Shown here: one piece after another, positions 8,048 to 14,901 of the stretch
Layout: each line of letters starts with the position of its first letter
Numbering within the stretch: the stretch's first letter is position 1
Source: Limosilactobacillus frumenti DSM 13145
GTDB lineage: Bacteria > Bacillota > Bacilli > Lactobacillales > Lactobacillaceae
NCBI RefSeq assembly: GCF_001436045.1
Contig: NZ_AZER01000009.1
Location: 1 to 33,372 of the forward strand
DNA: 33,372 nt
Direction: 5' to 3'
The notes under the pieces: generated by a model
The model's database searches: none
Seen by the model: the letters and a program-made list of their open reading frames with translations, nothing else
Told to the model about the DNA's origin: nothing
Made by a program: the position numbers and the translations under genes

Positions 8048-9355
8048 TCAACACCCCACTAACTTATCAATAATCCGACTACTTTCGTATTTTGGATTCT
8101 TAAAGGGTAATAAGTACACATAAATAGAGTGTCTTTGCATATCATGATTAGTGACAAAATTATTGATCATTTTTACTGCTCTATCAGCATCTTGGATTAA
8201 TAGTTGTTTTACTCTTTCCTCATCATTTCCAAAGTCATCAACTTGATAACCTAAAAAAATACCATATGAATCTACCTGTACCCCTAAGCTTTTTCGCCTT
8301 AACGACGGAAACATTATTGACTCAATTTTCTTAATCTGTTCTGGATAATAGCTATCCTCTAGGAAACTAGACTGCAATTTTTCAGCCACATACGGCCCAT
8401 CGCCAAATTCATTTTGATTTTTTAGCTTTTCGCATTCTTCTAGAGTGGCCAAAATTGTTTGATCTAATGTTGTACTCAAATTGGGTGTCCCAACTATCAG
8501 TTGCCAACCTTCATCATTTTCCCTGAGAAATACACTTTTTTTATCAATAGCCCCATATTTATGGAAGAATTCAGCCCTTGTAAAGATCTTAGGCGCCTTT
8601 TCACAGTGCTCTAAAAAAATATAGACTAACAGTTCTCCCAATAATATCTGTGGATTACATTTCCTAACAAACTCTCGCAGCTCTGTTGTTGCCTCAGCAG
8701 TTAGTTCCTCCAAGTCATCACATTCATTTCTATTCTTTCTAGAAAATACATATCTTGCTAAATTTTTACGTAGAAGGCTAATTAAGTTTTTATGAGAGTA
8801 AATACCTTTAACTGGTAATAAAGCAAAGGCACGCATTCTACTGTTTTGTAGAGGAAGCTTAATTTCTTTTATAGAATTAAATGTTTTTTCAAAAATACGT
8901 CCTTCTTCTCTGATAGTTAAACTAATATCATTTTTTTCATTATACCCACTAGAAATAGTGGGCTTTTTTTGTTGCCCATTTATTGCTTCTTCAACAAGCC
9001 TACTTAGCCAATTAACGCAATAATAGGAAATTTGGTCAATTTTCATTAATGGATCGTTATCATTAGTAGCCTGTATTTTTTTTGCGATGATTTCCTTATC
9101 TTCATCAGAAAAATCATCGATATATTTTTTTAGCGAGTCCTCATCTATACCCGCATCTTTAATTTTTTTGGCCGCATTCTTATTAAGCCCGTGGTAATAA
9201 AGCCGTTTCAAATTCTGAGTCGAGTACGGTTTTTCCCATTTTCCAGTGTATTTATCTAGCACAACCCTCACAGAAGCTTCAATAGAACTACTGTCTTCCC
9301 CACTCATAGCTATTCTTAATGAATCAATTAGGGTTCTAAATTCGTTATTTACCAA
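8048..9355 (-). CDS. hamA: HamA-like (DUF1837) protein with degenerate nuclease motif
   Basis: A 435-residue protein whose C-terminal two thirds follow the DUF1837/HamA pattern. Visible blocks are LLPVKGIYSHKNLISLL, LGELLVYIFLEHCEKAPK (GE at 240-241), GAIDKKSVFL (D271), GWQLIVGTPNLSTTLDQ, GIFLGYQV and the closing IYVYLLPFKNP. In characterised HamA proteins the GExK-like strand supplies the PD-(D/E)XK nuclease residues. Here the matching positions read T290-P-N292, so the acidic residue and the lysine appear to be lost. About 130 N-terminal residues are extra compared with typical HamA. The start is TTG at 9355, with AGGAGG at good spacing and no better ATG. It leads the operon hamA-hamB-xre-DUF2971. 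Family assignment rests on pattern recognition without alignment, and the active-site claim depends on it. Confidence 0.68.
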   Translation of the reverse strand: MVNNEFRTLIDSLRIAMSGEDSSSIEASVRVVLDKYTGKWEKPYSTQNLKRLYYHGLNKNAAKKIKDAGIDEDSLKKYIDDFSDEDKEIIAKKIQATNDNDPLMKIDQISYYCVNWLSRLVEEAINGQQKKPTISSGYNEKNDISLTIREEGRIFEKTFNSIKEIKLPLQNSRMRAFALLPVKGIYSHKNLISLLRKNLARYVFSRKNRNECDDLEELTAEATTELREFVRKCNPQILLGELLVYIFLEHCEKAPKIFTRAEFFHKYGAIDKKSVFLRENDEGWQLIVGTPNLSTTLDQTILATLEECEKLKNQNEFGDGPYVAEKLQSSFLEDSYYPEQIKKIESIMFPSLRRKSLGVQVDSYGIFLGYQVDDFGNDEERVKQLLIQDADRAVKMINNFVTNHDMQRHSIYVYLLPFKNPKYESSRIIDKLVGC

Positions 9356-9391
9356 TTTTAACTCCTCCTAATAATAACTATGAGTAACTTT

Positions 9392-9409
9392 GAATAGCTA
9401 GAATAGCTG
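9392..9409. repeat. Two tandem 9-bp repeats in the hamA leader
   Basis: GAATAGCTA and GAATAGCTG lie back to back (one mismatch), about 37 bp upstream of the hamA start codon. They could be a repeated half-site for a regulator or a chance duplication. Confidence 0.35.
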
Positions 9410-9473
9410 AGATATCTAACTGCCCCTGATAATCTTTAGACATCAGCTAAAGGAAATTCAATCCAACAAAATA

Positions 9474-9479
9474 ATTATA
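9474..9479 (-). promoter_or_regulatory. Extended -10 promoter for the Hachiman-like operon
   Basis: Reading the minus strand, TGGTATAAT is a perfect extended -10 element (-10 hexamer TATAAT at 9479-9474). The -35 region is A-rich and poor, as tolerated with an extended -10. This gives a leader of roughly 110 nt before the hamA TTG, containing CTTTAG/CTAAAG able to form a small hairpin. Confidence 0.55.
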
Positions 9480-9516
9480 CCAAAAAGAACGCACATTTTT
9501 TTAGCTGAACAGCATG

Positions 9517-9532
9517 TGTTGCTCGATCAACA
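9517..9532. promoter_or_regulatory. Operator-like palindrome between divergent operons
   Basis: TGTTGCTCGATCAACA is a 16-bp palindrome with one mismatched pair. It is flanked by two copies of AGCATG (9511-9516 and 9542-9547). It lies between the leftward hamA promoter and the rightward leader of the phage-like element, so a dimeric repressor bound here could control both. The XRE protein of the defence operon is one candidate binder. Confidence 0.4.
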
Positions 9533-9534
9533 AC

Positions 9535-9564
9535 TTTTACTAGCATGCACCTAACTGAATAACA
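9535..9564 (+). promoter_or_regulatory. Weak candidate rightward promoter of the phage-like element
   Basis: TTTACT (9535-9540) and TAACAT (9559-9564) are separated by 18 bp and resemble weak -35 and -10 boxes. A transcript would begin near 9571, exactly where the structured leader begins. The match to consensus is poor, so this rests largely on position. Confidence 0.3.
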
Positions 9565-9566
9565 TT

Positions 9567-9704
9567 CTGTAACAAGCCACTAGTAAGGCAAGTTACAGTA
9601 CCCAAGCGATTCTATCGTTTAGGTCTGTTTCTTATTGCCTTATTAGTGGCTTTTAGTATGCCTTCGATTCCTTCGCTTGGGAGATCCAAGAGGAGGAATT
9701 TTTT
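9567..9704 (+). promoter_or_regulatory. Structured 5' leader of the sigma-like gene with pseudoknot potential
   Basis: A 17-nt arm at 9575-9591 (AGCCACTAGTAAGGCAA) pairs with 9635-9651 with a single G-T exception. Within its loop CCCAAGCG (9601-9608) is an exact complement of CGCTTGGG (9674-9681), which lies just before the AGGAGG (9691-9696) of the next gene, giving a pseudoknot topology. CTGTAAC (9567-9573) and GTTACAG (9592-9598) bracket the first arm and form a competing hairpin. CTTGG/CCAAG (9676-9690) forms another beside the ribosome binding site. This mutually exclusive set suggests a switchable leader or non-coding RNA. I recognise no known riboswitch class. Confidence 0.6.
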
Positions 9705-10163
9705 ATGAAGAAATACTACGACGACCGTCACCAGCTCAACATGGAGATCTCAGATGCTGAAGATGGCAGTATGCACATTAAATTGCATCAGCCAACTGGC
9801 ATCAAGGAAATCACCGTCACGGAAGCTACTGGTAAAGAAATTATCGAAATCAATCGTATTGAATACAACGATAACCACCGTGAAACTCGGCGCCATGTTT
9901 CACTCGAAGCCTATGACCCATATGGCGCCCTAGTAAAAGATAATGCTGATCCGTTGCAAGAGGTAATTAATAAGGAAGAAATGGATCAACTCCACCAAAG
10001 TATCAGCCAACTTACACCAGCACAGCAAAAGTTACTCATGAATAAGTTCTGGGATGGCATGAAACAGATCGACATTGCCAAAGACGAAGGTGTCAGCAAA
10101 ATGGCAATTACTAAGCGTTTGCAAACCATCAAGCGACGCCTCAAAAAAATTCTTCAAAAATAA
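9705..10163 (+). CDS. Sigma-70 region 4-like regulator, first gene of the element
   Basis: A 152-residue protein. Its C-terminal third (about 95-150) is a sigma-70 region 4 helix-turn-helix: LTPAQQKLLMNKFWDGMKQ, then IAKDEGVSKMAITKRL and a basic tail. No region 2 is visible; the first 90 residues are polar and unrecognised. So it is unlikely to be a full sigma factor, and more likely a phage-type transcription regulator built on region 4. It starts at an ATG eight bases after a perfect AGGAGG and is the first gene downstream of the structured leader. It probably acts as the early regulator of the rightward genes. This is a common first gene in Firmicute elements of this layout. Confidence 0.75.
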   Translation: MKKYYDDRHQLNMEISDAEDGSMHIKLHQPTGIKEITVTEATGKEIIEINRIEYNDNHRETRRHVSLEAYDPYGALVKDNADPLQEVINKEEMDQLHQSISQLTPAQQKLLMNKFWDGMKQIDIAKDEGVSKMAITKRLQTIKRRLKKILQK

Positions 10164-10165
10164 TC

Positions 10166-10198
10166 GTTTACTTTTTCGTTTCGCATGGCCTGTAAGTG
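10166..10198 (+). repeat. Intergenic motif, copy A
   Basis: GTTTACTTT, 12 unconserved bases, then GGCCTGTAAGTG. The same two blocks at the same spacing recur at 14437-14469 and 29587-29619, each directly after a stop codon or terminator and before the next ribosome binding site. A GTAAGG/CCTTAC hairpin (10198-10217) follows this copy. Confidence 0.5.
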
Positions 10199-10244
10199 TA
10201 AGGCAAATATTCCTTACTAAGTCTAATAAGAAAGGACAACCAAT

Positions 10245-10448
10245 ATGGCTAATAAGATTTCAATTTCAGTAGCCAAGCATCCCCGCCAAGATGGTGTTAT
10301 CAATATGCGACAAATCACGATCCGTGAACGACTGCTGCGTTTGCTGCTTGGTAAACCACATCACTTGATGGTGATCGCACCTGGCAAAGATGTTCAACAG
10401 CTACAGATTAACGAAGTAAAGGAGGATTCCTATGAGCGCAATGAATGA
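10245..10448 (+). CDS. Small basic hypothetical protein
   Basis: A 67-residue protein I do not recognise. It is mildly basic at its centre (RQITIRERLLRLLLGKPHH) and ends in an acidic tail; no signal peptide, membrane segment or metal site is visible. AAAGGA lies about nine bases upstream of the ATG. The last 17 bases overlap the next gene, which suggests coupled translation in the early operon. Its position between the sigma-like regulator and the replication genes suggests a regulatory or replication accessory role, but nothing in the sequence proves this. Confidence 0.6.
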   Translation: MANKISISVAKHPRQDGVINMRQITIRERLLRLLLGKPHHLMVIAPGKDVQQLQINEVKEDSYERNE

Positions 10449-10749
10449 TCTCGATTTAAAACTCAAAGAAGCTGAGAACCTGATCGATCAAACCAAAGAA
10501 GCTATTCTGTCCCTTCATGAATTGCTATCAAGCAATCAAGATGGAGAGCAACGTAACGATGAGCAGCCAAAGCGCGATCCAGTTGAAGATAAAGTCACGG
10601 TCCGTAAGATGCTAGCCAAGAAGAGTGCCGAAGGTTATACCGACCAAGTGAAAGCATTGCTCCATAAGTTTGGTGCCGAGAAGCTATCCGATGTAGACCC
10701 TAAGGATTACGAGGACCTCTACTACAGTGCGGAGGGATTAGGACAATGA
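10432..10749 (+). CDS. Small rrp5-like phage protein
   Basis: A 105-residue protein. Its N-terminal half is a charged helix (LKLKEAENLIDQTKEAILSL), and its C-terminal half reads VRKMLAKKSAEGYTDQVK then LLHKFGAEKLSDVDPKDYED and ends AEGLG. This C-terminal pattern is common in small phage genes directly upstream of DUF2800, often labelled rRNA biogenesis protein rrp5 although no ribosomal role is shown. GTAAAGGAGG precedes the ATG. It overlaps the previous gene by 17 bp and the DUF2800 gene by 4 bp, placing it firmly in the replication operon. A DNA- or SSB-binding adaptor function is plausible but unproven. Confidence 0.65.
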   Translation: MSAMNDLDLKLKEAENLIDQTKEAILSLHELLSSNQDGEQRNDEQPKRDPVEDKVTVRKMLAKKSAEGYTDQVKALLHKFGAEKLSDVDPKDYEDLYYSAEGLGQ

Positions 10750-11885
10750 GTTCACCAACCCACCACGCATTATTATCAGCTTCCAGTGCTAATCGTTGGC
10801 TAAGTGCTCCACCACTCCCACGACTAGAGCAATACTTCCCCCACACTACTTCTAATGTAGCTGCTGAAGGAACAGCTGCCCACGCACTGGGAGAATATAA
10901 GATCCATCGATTACTCGGTGATGAGTTTAAACGCCCTACTTCTGATTACCAATCAGATGAGATGGAAGACCTAACCGATGATTACGCTAGCTATGTTCTG
11001 GAACAATATCACAAAGCTAAAGAATACGCACCCGACGCCACCATCCGTGTGGAACAGAAACTGGACTTTTCTAAATATGTGCCTGAAGGTTTTGGTACTG
11101 GCGACTGCGTAATTGTTTCTGATCACCTACTCCATATTATCGACTTTAAGTATGGCAAGGGTGTCCGGGTAGAAGCGCAGAACAATCCCCAGATGAAACT
11201 CTATGCCGTCGGTGCACTAGAAATGTTCGGCAGTCTGTACAACGTTGATGAAGTTGAAACGACAATCTTTCAACCTCGGATGGCCAATATTAGTACCTGG
11301 ACCATTAATGCTAAAGAACTAATGCACTGGGCCAATTCCGAATTAAAAGAGAAAGCCGAACTCGCATTTGCTGGCAAAGGTACCGTCCATTATGGTCCTT
11401 GGTGCCAATTCTCCGCTTGTAATGCTGTACTGCGAGCTCGTTTTGACTATCATCACAAGCTCACCCGCTTTCAACTACGGTCACCGAACTTGCTAACAGA
11501 TAGTGAGGTAACCGAGGTTCTCGAGCACATCGATGATTTGAATCGTTGGGCTCACGAAATTAAAGACTATGCCGCTGACCTAGCCATTAACCATGGTAAG
11601 CAGTGGCCTGGTTACAAAATAGTCGAAGGTAGGTCTGTCCGCCATTACAAGGATGAAGCTGCCGTAGCAAAAATTGCTGAAGCTAATGGCTATCACAACA
11701 TTTATCAAAAGAAGTTACTACCAATTACAAAATTAGAAAAGCAGCTCGGCAAGAAGAAATTCACCGAGCTGTTCAGTCAAGAAATTGTTAAACCCGCGGG
11801 CAAGCCAACCCTAGTACCAAACTCTGATCGGCGACAGGGTATTGGTAAATCAAACCCAAAGGATGAATTTAAGGAGGAAAACTAA
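10746..11885 (+). CDS. DUF2800 family PD-(D/E)XK nuclease-like protein
   Basis: A 379-residue DUF2800 protein of the RecB/Cas4-like nuclease superfamily, found in the replication modules of Gram-positive phages. The N-terminus has the usual SAS(S)ANRW and AAEGTAAHALGE blocks. The catalytic strand is HIIDFKYGKG, with D133 and K135 as the (D/E)xK pair, followed by NPQMKLYA. The cysteine-rich segment that usually reads C-x2-C-x5-C-R is here W219-C220-QF-S223-A-C225-NAV-L229-RAR, so two of the expected cysteines are replaced. It overlaps the previous gene by 4 bp and ends one base before the DUF2815 start, its constant partner. It probably processes DNA ends during replication or recombination. 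Confidence 0.85.
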   Translation: MSSPTHHALLSASSANRWLSAPPLPRLEQYFPHTTSNVAAEGTAAHALGEYKIHRLLGDEFKRPTSDYQSDEMEDLTDDYASYVLEQYHKAKEYAPDATIRVEQKLDFSKYVPEGFGTGDCVIVSDHLLHIIDFKYGKGVRVEAQNNPQMKLYAVGALEMFGSLYNVDEVETTIFQPRMANISTWTINAKELMHWANSELKEKAELAFAGKGTVHYGPWCQFSACNAVLRARFDYHHKLTRFQLRSPNLLTDSEVTEVLEHIDDLNRWAHEIKDYAADLAINHGKQWPGYKIVEGRSVRHYKDEAAVAKIAEANGYHNIYQKKLLPITKLEKQLGKKKFTELFSQEIVKPAGKPTLVPNSDRRQGIGKSNPKDEFKEEN

Positions 11886-11886
11886 T

Positions 11887-12438
11887 ATGTCACAACAAAC
11901 AAAGGTCGTTACTGGTATCAACACTCGTCTCTCTTACGCCAACGTATGGGAACCAAAGTCCATTAATGGCGGCAAAGAAAAGTACTCTGTCAGTCTGATT
12001 ATCCCCAAGTCAGATCAGAAGACGGTCGCCGCAATTGAGAAAGCTATCGATACCGCCATCCAAGAAGGCATTGGAAAGTTTGGCGGCAAGAAGCCTAACA
12101 AGGCTAATCTGAAGCTTCCACTTCGTGATGGTGATGTTGAACGTGATGATGCTGCCTACCAAGATAGCTACTTTATCAACGCTAATTCAATTACGGCTCC
12201 CCAGATTGTGGACAAGCATGTCCAGCCCATTCTTGATCGCAACGAAGTTTACAGTGGCTGCTACGCCCGGGTTTCCATTAATTTCTATGCTTTTAACACC
12301 AATGGTAACCGTGGAATTGCCTGCGGACTTGGCAACATTCAGAAAATTCGCGATGGTGAACCATTAGGTGGTCATGCTAGTGCCAGCGATGATTTCACAG
12401 CCATTGATGACAATAACGATGATGATTTCTTAGCTTAA
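11887..12438 (+). CDS. DUF2815 protein, probable single-stranded DNA-binding protein
   Basis: A 183-residue DUF2815 protein. Family members lie beside DUF2800 in phage replication operons and are considered OB-fold, ssDNA-binding-like. Blocks seen are TGINTRLSYANVWEPKSING, KYSVSLIIPKSD, LPLRDGD and the acidic C-terminal tail DDFTAIDDNNDDDFLA. Such an acidic tail is typical of SSB proteins, which use it to recruit other replication proteins. I start at the ATG at 11887, preceded by AAGGAGG; a longer frame from 11842 lies inside DUF2800 and lacks a site. It is followed by a terminator-like hairpin before the polymerase gene. Confidence 0.85.
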   Translation: MSQQTKVVTGINTRLSYANVWEPKSINGGKEKYSVSLIIPKSDQKTVAAIEKAIDTAIQEGIGKFGGKKPNKANLKLPLRDGDVERDDAAYQDSYFINANSITAPQIVDKHVQPILDRNEVYSGCYARVSINFYAFNTNGNRGIACGLGNIQKIRDGEPLGGHASASDDFTAIDDNNDDDFLA

Positions 12439-12446
12439 AACAAATG

Positions 12447-12477
12447 ATGGGTAGCCAACAATGACTGCCCATTTTTT
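12447..12477 (+). terminator. Terminator-like hairpin between DUF2815 and polymerase genes
   Basis: ATGGGTAG (12447-12454) pairs with CTGCCCAT (12465-12472) with one G-T pair and a 10-base loop, followed by a run of six T (12472-12477). It has the form of an intrinsic terminator but lies inside what looks like one operon, 17 bp before the polymerase start. Confidence 0.6.
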
Positions 12478-12493
12478 GTAGAAAGGATTTCTA

Positions 12494-14428
12494 ATGAAGC
12501 AAATCTCGATTGATATCGAAACTTATTCCAGCACCAATCTGAATCAGACTGGGGTTTATCGTTATGCAAACAGTCAGGATTTCGAACTCTTGCTCTTTGG
12601 ATATGCTACTGACTTTGGCCCGGTCAAAGTGGTGGACTTAACTCAAGGTGAAAAAATTCCAACAGAGATTATTAAAGCCTTAGATGATCCTACCATTATT
12701 AAGAGTGCCTTTAATGCTCAATTTGAACGAGTTTGCCTGTCACGCTTTGTGGGGCATCGCCTAAAGCCGGTCGGTTGGCACTGCTCACGAGTCTGGTCCG
12801 CTACCCTTGGTCTACCCTTATCGTTACGCGACGTAGGTACTGTTTTAGGGCTCCCTCGTCAGAAAATTACGGCTGGCAAAGAACTCGTACGCTACTTCTG
12901 TACTCCCTGCAAACCAACCAAATCTAATCAAAATCGCACCCGCAACTTTCCTTATCATGCGCCTGACAAATGGCAGCAATTTAAGCAGTACAATCAACGT
13001 GACGTTGAAGTTGAAATGGAAATTACCCAGAAACTAGAACACTTTCCAGTTCCCCAAAATGAATGGGAAAACTACTGGATGGATCAGGATATTAACGATC
13101 GCGGTATTCAGATTGATCAACAACTGGTTAACAACGCCATCAAATGTCAGAAAAATTTCCACGATCAATACTTGCAAGTTTCGCAGAAACTAACTGGCCT
13201 GGCCAATCCCAACTCACCACTGCAGTTAAAAGATTGGCTCAACCAGCGGGGAGTGAATGCCGACTCTCTATCCAAAGCCACAGTAGCTCAGCTTTTACAA
13301 ACTACCACTGGCACGGTTCATCAAGTATTAGAACTACGCCAACTATTATCAAAATCTAGCGTAAAGAAGTATCAGGCAATGCAAAAAGCGATGTGCCAAG
13401 ATGGCCGTGTTCATGGGCTCCTACAATTTTATGGTGCCAATCGGACTGGCCGGTGGGCTGGGCGCTTAGTACAAGTACAAAACCTGCCCCGTAATTCAAT
13501 GCCAGACCTCGAAGAAGCTCGCGAATTAGTTAAGCAAGGCAACGTACCAGCACTTGCAATGCTTTATGATTCAGTGCCAGACGTCTTATCACAATTGATT
13601 CGCACTGCTTTTATCCCTAGCAAAAATCATCATTTCTACGTGGCTGACTTCTCAGCGGTTGAAGCACGGGTGATTGCTTGGCTATCTAATGAAAAATGGC
13701 GACAAGAATCCTTTGCCAAGAATGAAGATATCTATTGTGCATCCGCGAGTCAGATGTTTGGTGTCCCGGTCGTCAAACATGGCATCAATGGTGAACTCCG
13801 TCAAAAGGGTAAAATTGCCGAACTCGCCCTGGGCTATGGCGGTTCCATTGGTGCCCTCAAAGCCATGGGTGCCACTAAGCTTGGCTTAACTGATGATGAA
13901 TTACCGCCACTGGTTCAAATGTGGCGTAATGCTAGTCCTCACATTGTGCAGTTTTGGTGGGACGTTGATAAAGCAGCTAAAGAATGCATTAAAACGCACC
14001 TCCCGCAAACTACCCACGGAATGAAATTTATTTATCGCAGTGGTTGCATGTTTCTTCGTTTACGATCGGGACGTTATCTTTGCTACCCCAAACCAAAGAT
14101 CGGCACCAATCGCTTTGGTTCTGAATCGATTACCTTCATGGGAATCAACACCGTGAAAAAATGGGATCGAATTGAAACCTATGGGGCCAAGCTGGTAGAA
14201 AACATTGTCCAAGCAACTAGTCGTGACCTGCTAGCTGAAGCAATGCGGCGGTTAGAAGCTACTGAGAATACGGTGGTAATGCATATTCACGATGAAGCCG
14301 TAATTGACGCCCCTTCCAATCGGTCACTTGACACCATGGTTCAGCTCATGACCGAAGTTCCAGACTGGGCCAATGGCTTAATCCTCAACGCTGCTGGTTT
14401 TGTTAGCGACTTTTACAAAAAAGATTAA
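12494..14428 (+). CDS. Phage family A DNA polymerase with 3'-5' exonuclease
   Basis: A 644-residue replicative polymerase. The N-terminal proofreading exonuclease shows DIE (residues 7-9), SAFNAQFERV (71-80) and YNQRDVEVEM. The polymerase domain shows motif A DFSAVEARV (D385), motif B RQKGKIAELALGYGG (R436, K440) and motif C HDE (599-601). All catalytic residues are present. It lacks the 5'-3' nuclease of cellular PolI, as usual for this phage type. AAAGGA precedes the ATG. It sits between the ssDNA-binding protein and the primase-helicase, so the element encodes its own fork machinery. Carrying a full polymerase is unusual for a phage satellite and common in full phages. Confidence 0.95.
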   Translation: MKQISIDIETYSSTNLNQTGVYRYANSQDFELLLFGYATDFGPVKVVDLTQGEKIPTEIIKALDDPTIIKSAFNAQFERVCLSRFVGHRLKPVGWHCSRVWSATLGLPLSLRDVGTVLGLPRQKITAGKELVRYFCTPCKPTKSNQNRTRNFPYHAPDKWQQFKQYNQRDVEVEMEITQKLEHFPVPQNEWENYWMDQDINDRGIQIDQQLVNNAIKCQKNFHDQYLQVSQKLTGLANPNSPLQLKDWLNQRGVNADSLSKATVAQLLQTTTGTVHQVLELRQLLSKSSVKKYQAMQKAMCQDGRVHGLLQFYGANRTGRWAGRLVQVQNLPRNSMPDLEEARELVKQGNVPALAMLYDSVPDVLSQLIRTAFIPSKNHHFYVADFSAVEARVIAWLSNEKWRQESFAKNEDIYCASASQMFGVPVVKHGINGELRQKGKIAELALGYGGSIGALKAMGATKLGLTDDELPPLVQMWRNASPHIVQFWWDVDKAAKECIKTHLPQTTHGMKFIYRSGCMFLRLRSGRYLCYPKPKIGTNRFGSESITFMGINTVKKWDRIETYGAKLVENIVQATSRDLLAEAMRRLEATENTVVMHIHDEAVIDAPSNRSLDTMVQLMTEVPDWANGLILNAAGFVSDFYKKD

Positions 14429-14436
14429 TTTTAATG

Positions 14437-14469
14437 GTTTACTTTCTGCCCTCATCTGGCTTATTGGTG
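14437..14469 (+). repeat. Intergenic motif, copy B
   Basis: GTTTACTTT, 12 bases, GGCTTATTGGTG: the second copy of the motif also seen at 10166 and 29587. Here the second block forms the loop and part of the 3' arm of the terminator-like hairpin at 14448-14474. Read from the ATG at 14435 it could encode a short peptide beginning MVYFL, but no Shine-Dalgarno sequence precedes it. Confidence 0.55.
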
Positions 14470-14480
14470 AGGGCTTTTTT
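14448..14480 (+). terminator. Terminator-like hairpin after the polymerase gene
   Basis: GCCCTCA (14448-14454) is an exact complement of TGAGGGC (14468-14474), with a 13-base loop followed by six T. It lies within the replication operon, before the next ribosome binding site. Confidence 0.7.
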
Positions 14481-14512
14481 AGTTCTCTAATTTAATGAAA
14501 GGATCTGAATCT

Positions 14513-14899
14513 ATGTCAGAAGCAACCATAGCAATTACCAAGCTGCGCCAAGATAAACTGAATCCACACTACCGACCAATGATCTTTGTCATTGCGCCGT
14601 TTACAGAAGTAGTAAAGAGCGATGCTAAAAGCACCATGACAGTGCGCTCTTACTGCCGTTTTATCTATCAACATGGTGGCATCCCCGTTTGTCCACAGCT
14701 TTACCTACCTCAATTTATTAACATGCACCATTCACGCGAATTTCAAGTAGCCGCCTTTATTAACATTGTGCTACTAACTAAATGCGCCGAAGCCTGGTCA
14801 TTTGGTAAGCCAACACATGATATGCGCTACTTCATCCGCTTAGCCAAACGTAAAAATAAAAATATCCGCTACTTTAATAACGAAATGGAGGCTAACTAA
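14513..14899 (+). CDS. DUF4406/DUF7768-like phage protein
   Basis: A 128-residue protein resembling small phage proteins of the nucleoside 2-deoxyribosyltransferase-like group (DUF4406/DUF7768). It has a first strand MIFVIAPFTE, a helix with RSYCRFIYQHGGIPVCPQLY, then LPQF and the segment AEAWSFG followed by HDMRYFIRLAKRKNKNIRYF. In relatives the W-fG-x2-S-x-GM segment is conserved; here it reads WSFGKPTHDM. I start at ATG 14513, because AAAGGAT is placed correctly before it; the in-frame ATG at 14495 is itself part of that site. A role in nucleotide metabolism is possible but unproven. It precedes the primase gene by two bases. Confidence 0.65.
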   Translation: MSEATIAITKLRQDKLNPHYRPMIFVIAPFTEVVKSDAKSTMTVRSYCRFIYQHGGIPVCPQLYLPQFINMHHSREFQVAAFINIVLLTKCAEAWSFGKPTHDMRYFIRLAKRKNKNIRYFNNEMEAN

Positions 14900-14901
14900 A
14901 G

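Noticed and set aside
9705-10163. Full ECF sigma factor
   Set aside because: Only region 4 is recognisable; no region 2 (promoter -10 recognition and core binding) is visible, so a complete sigma factor is not supported.
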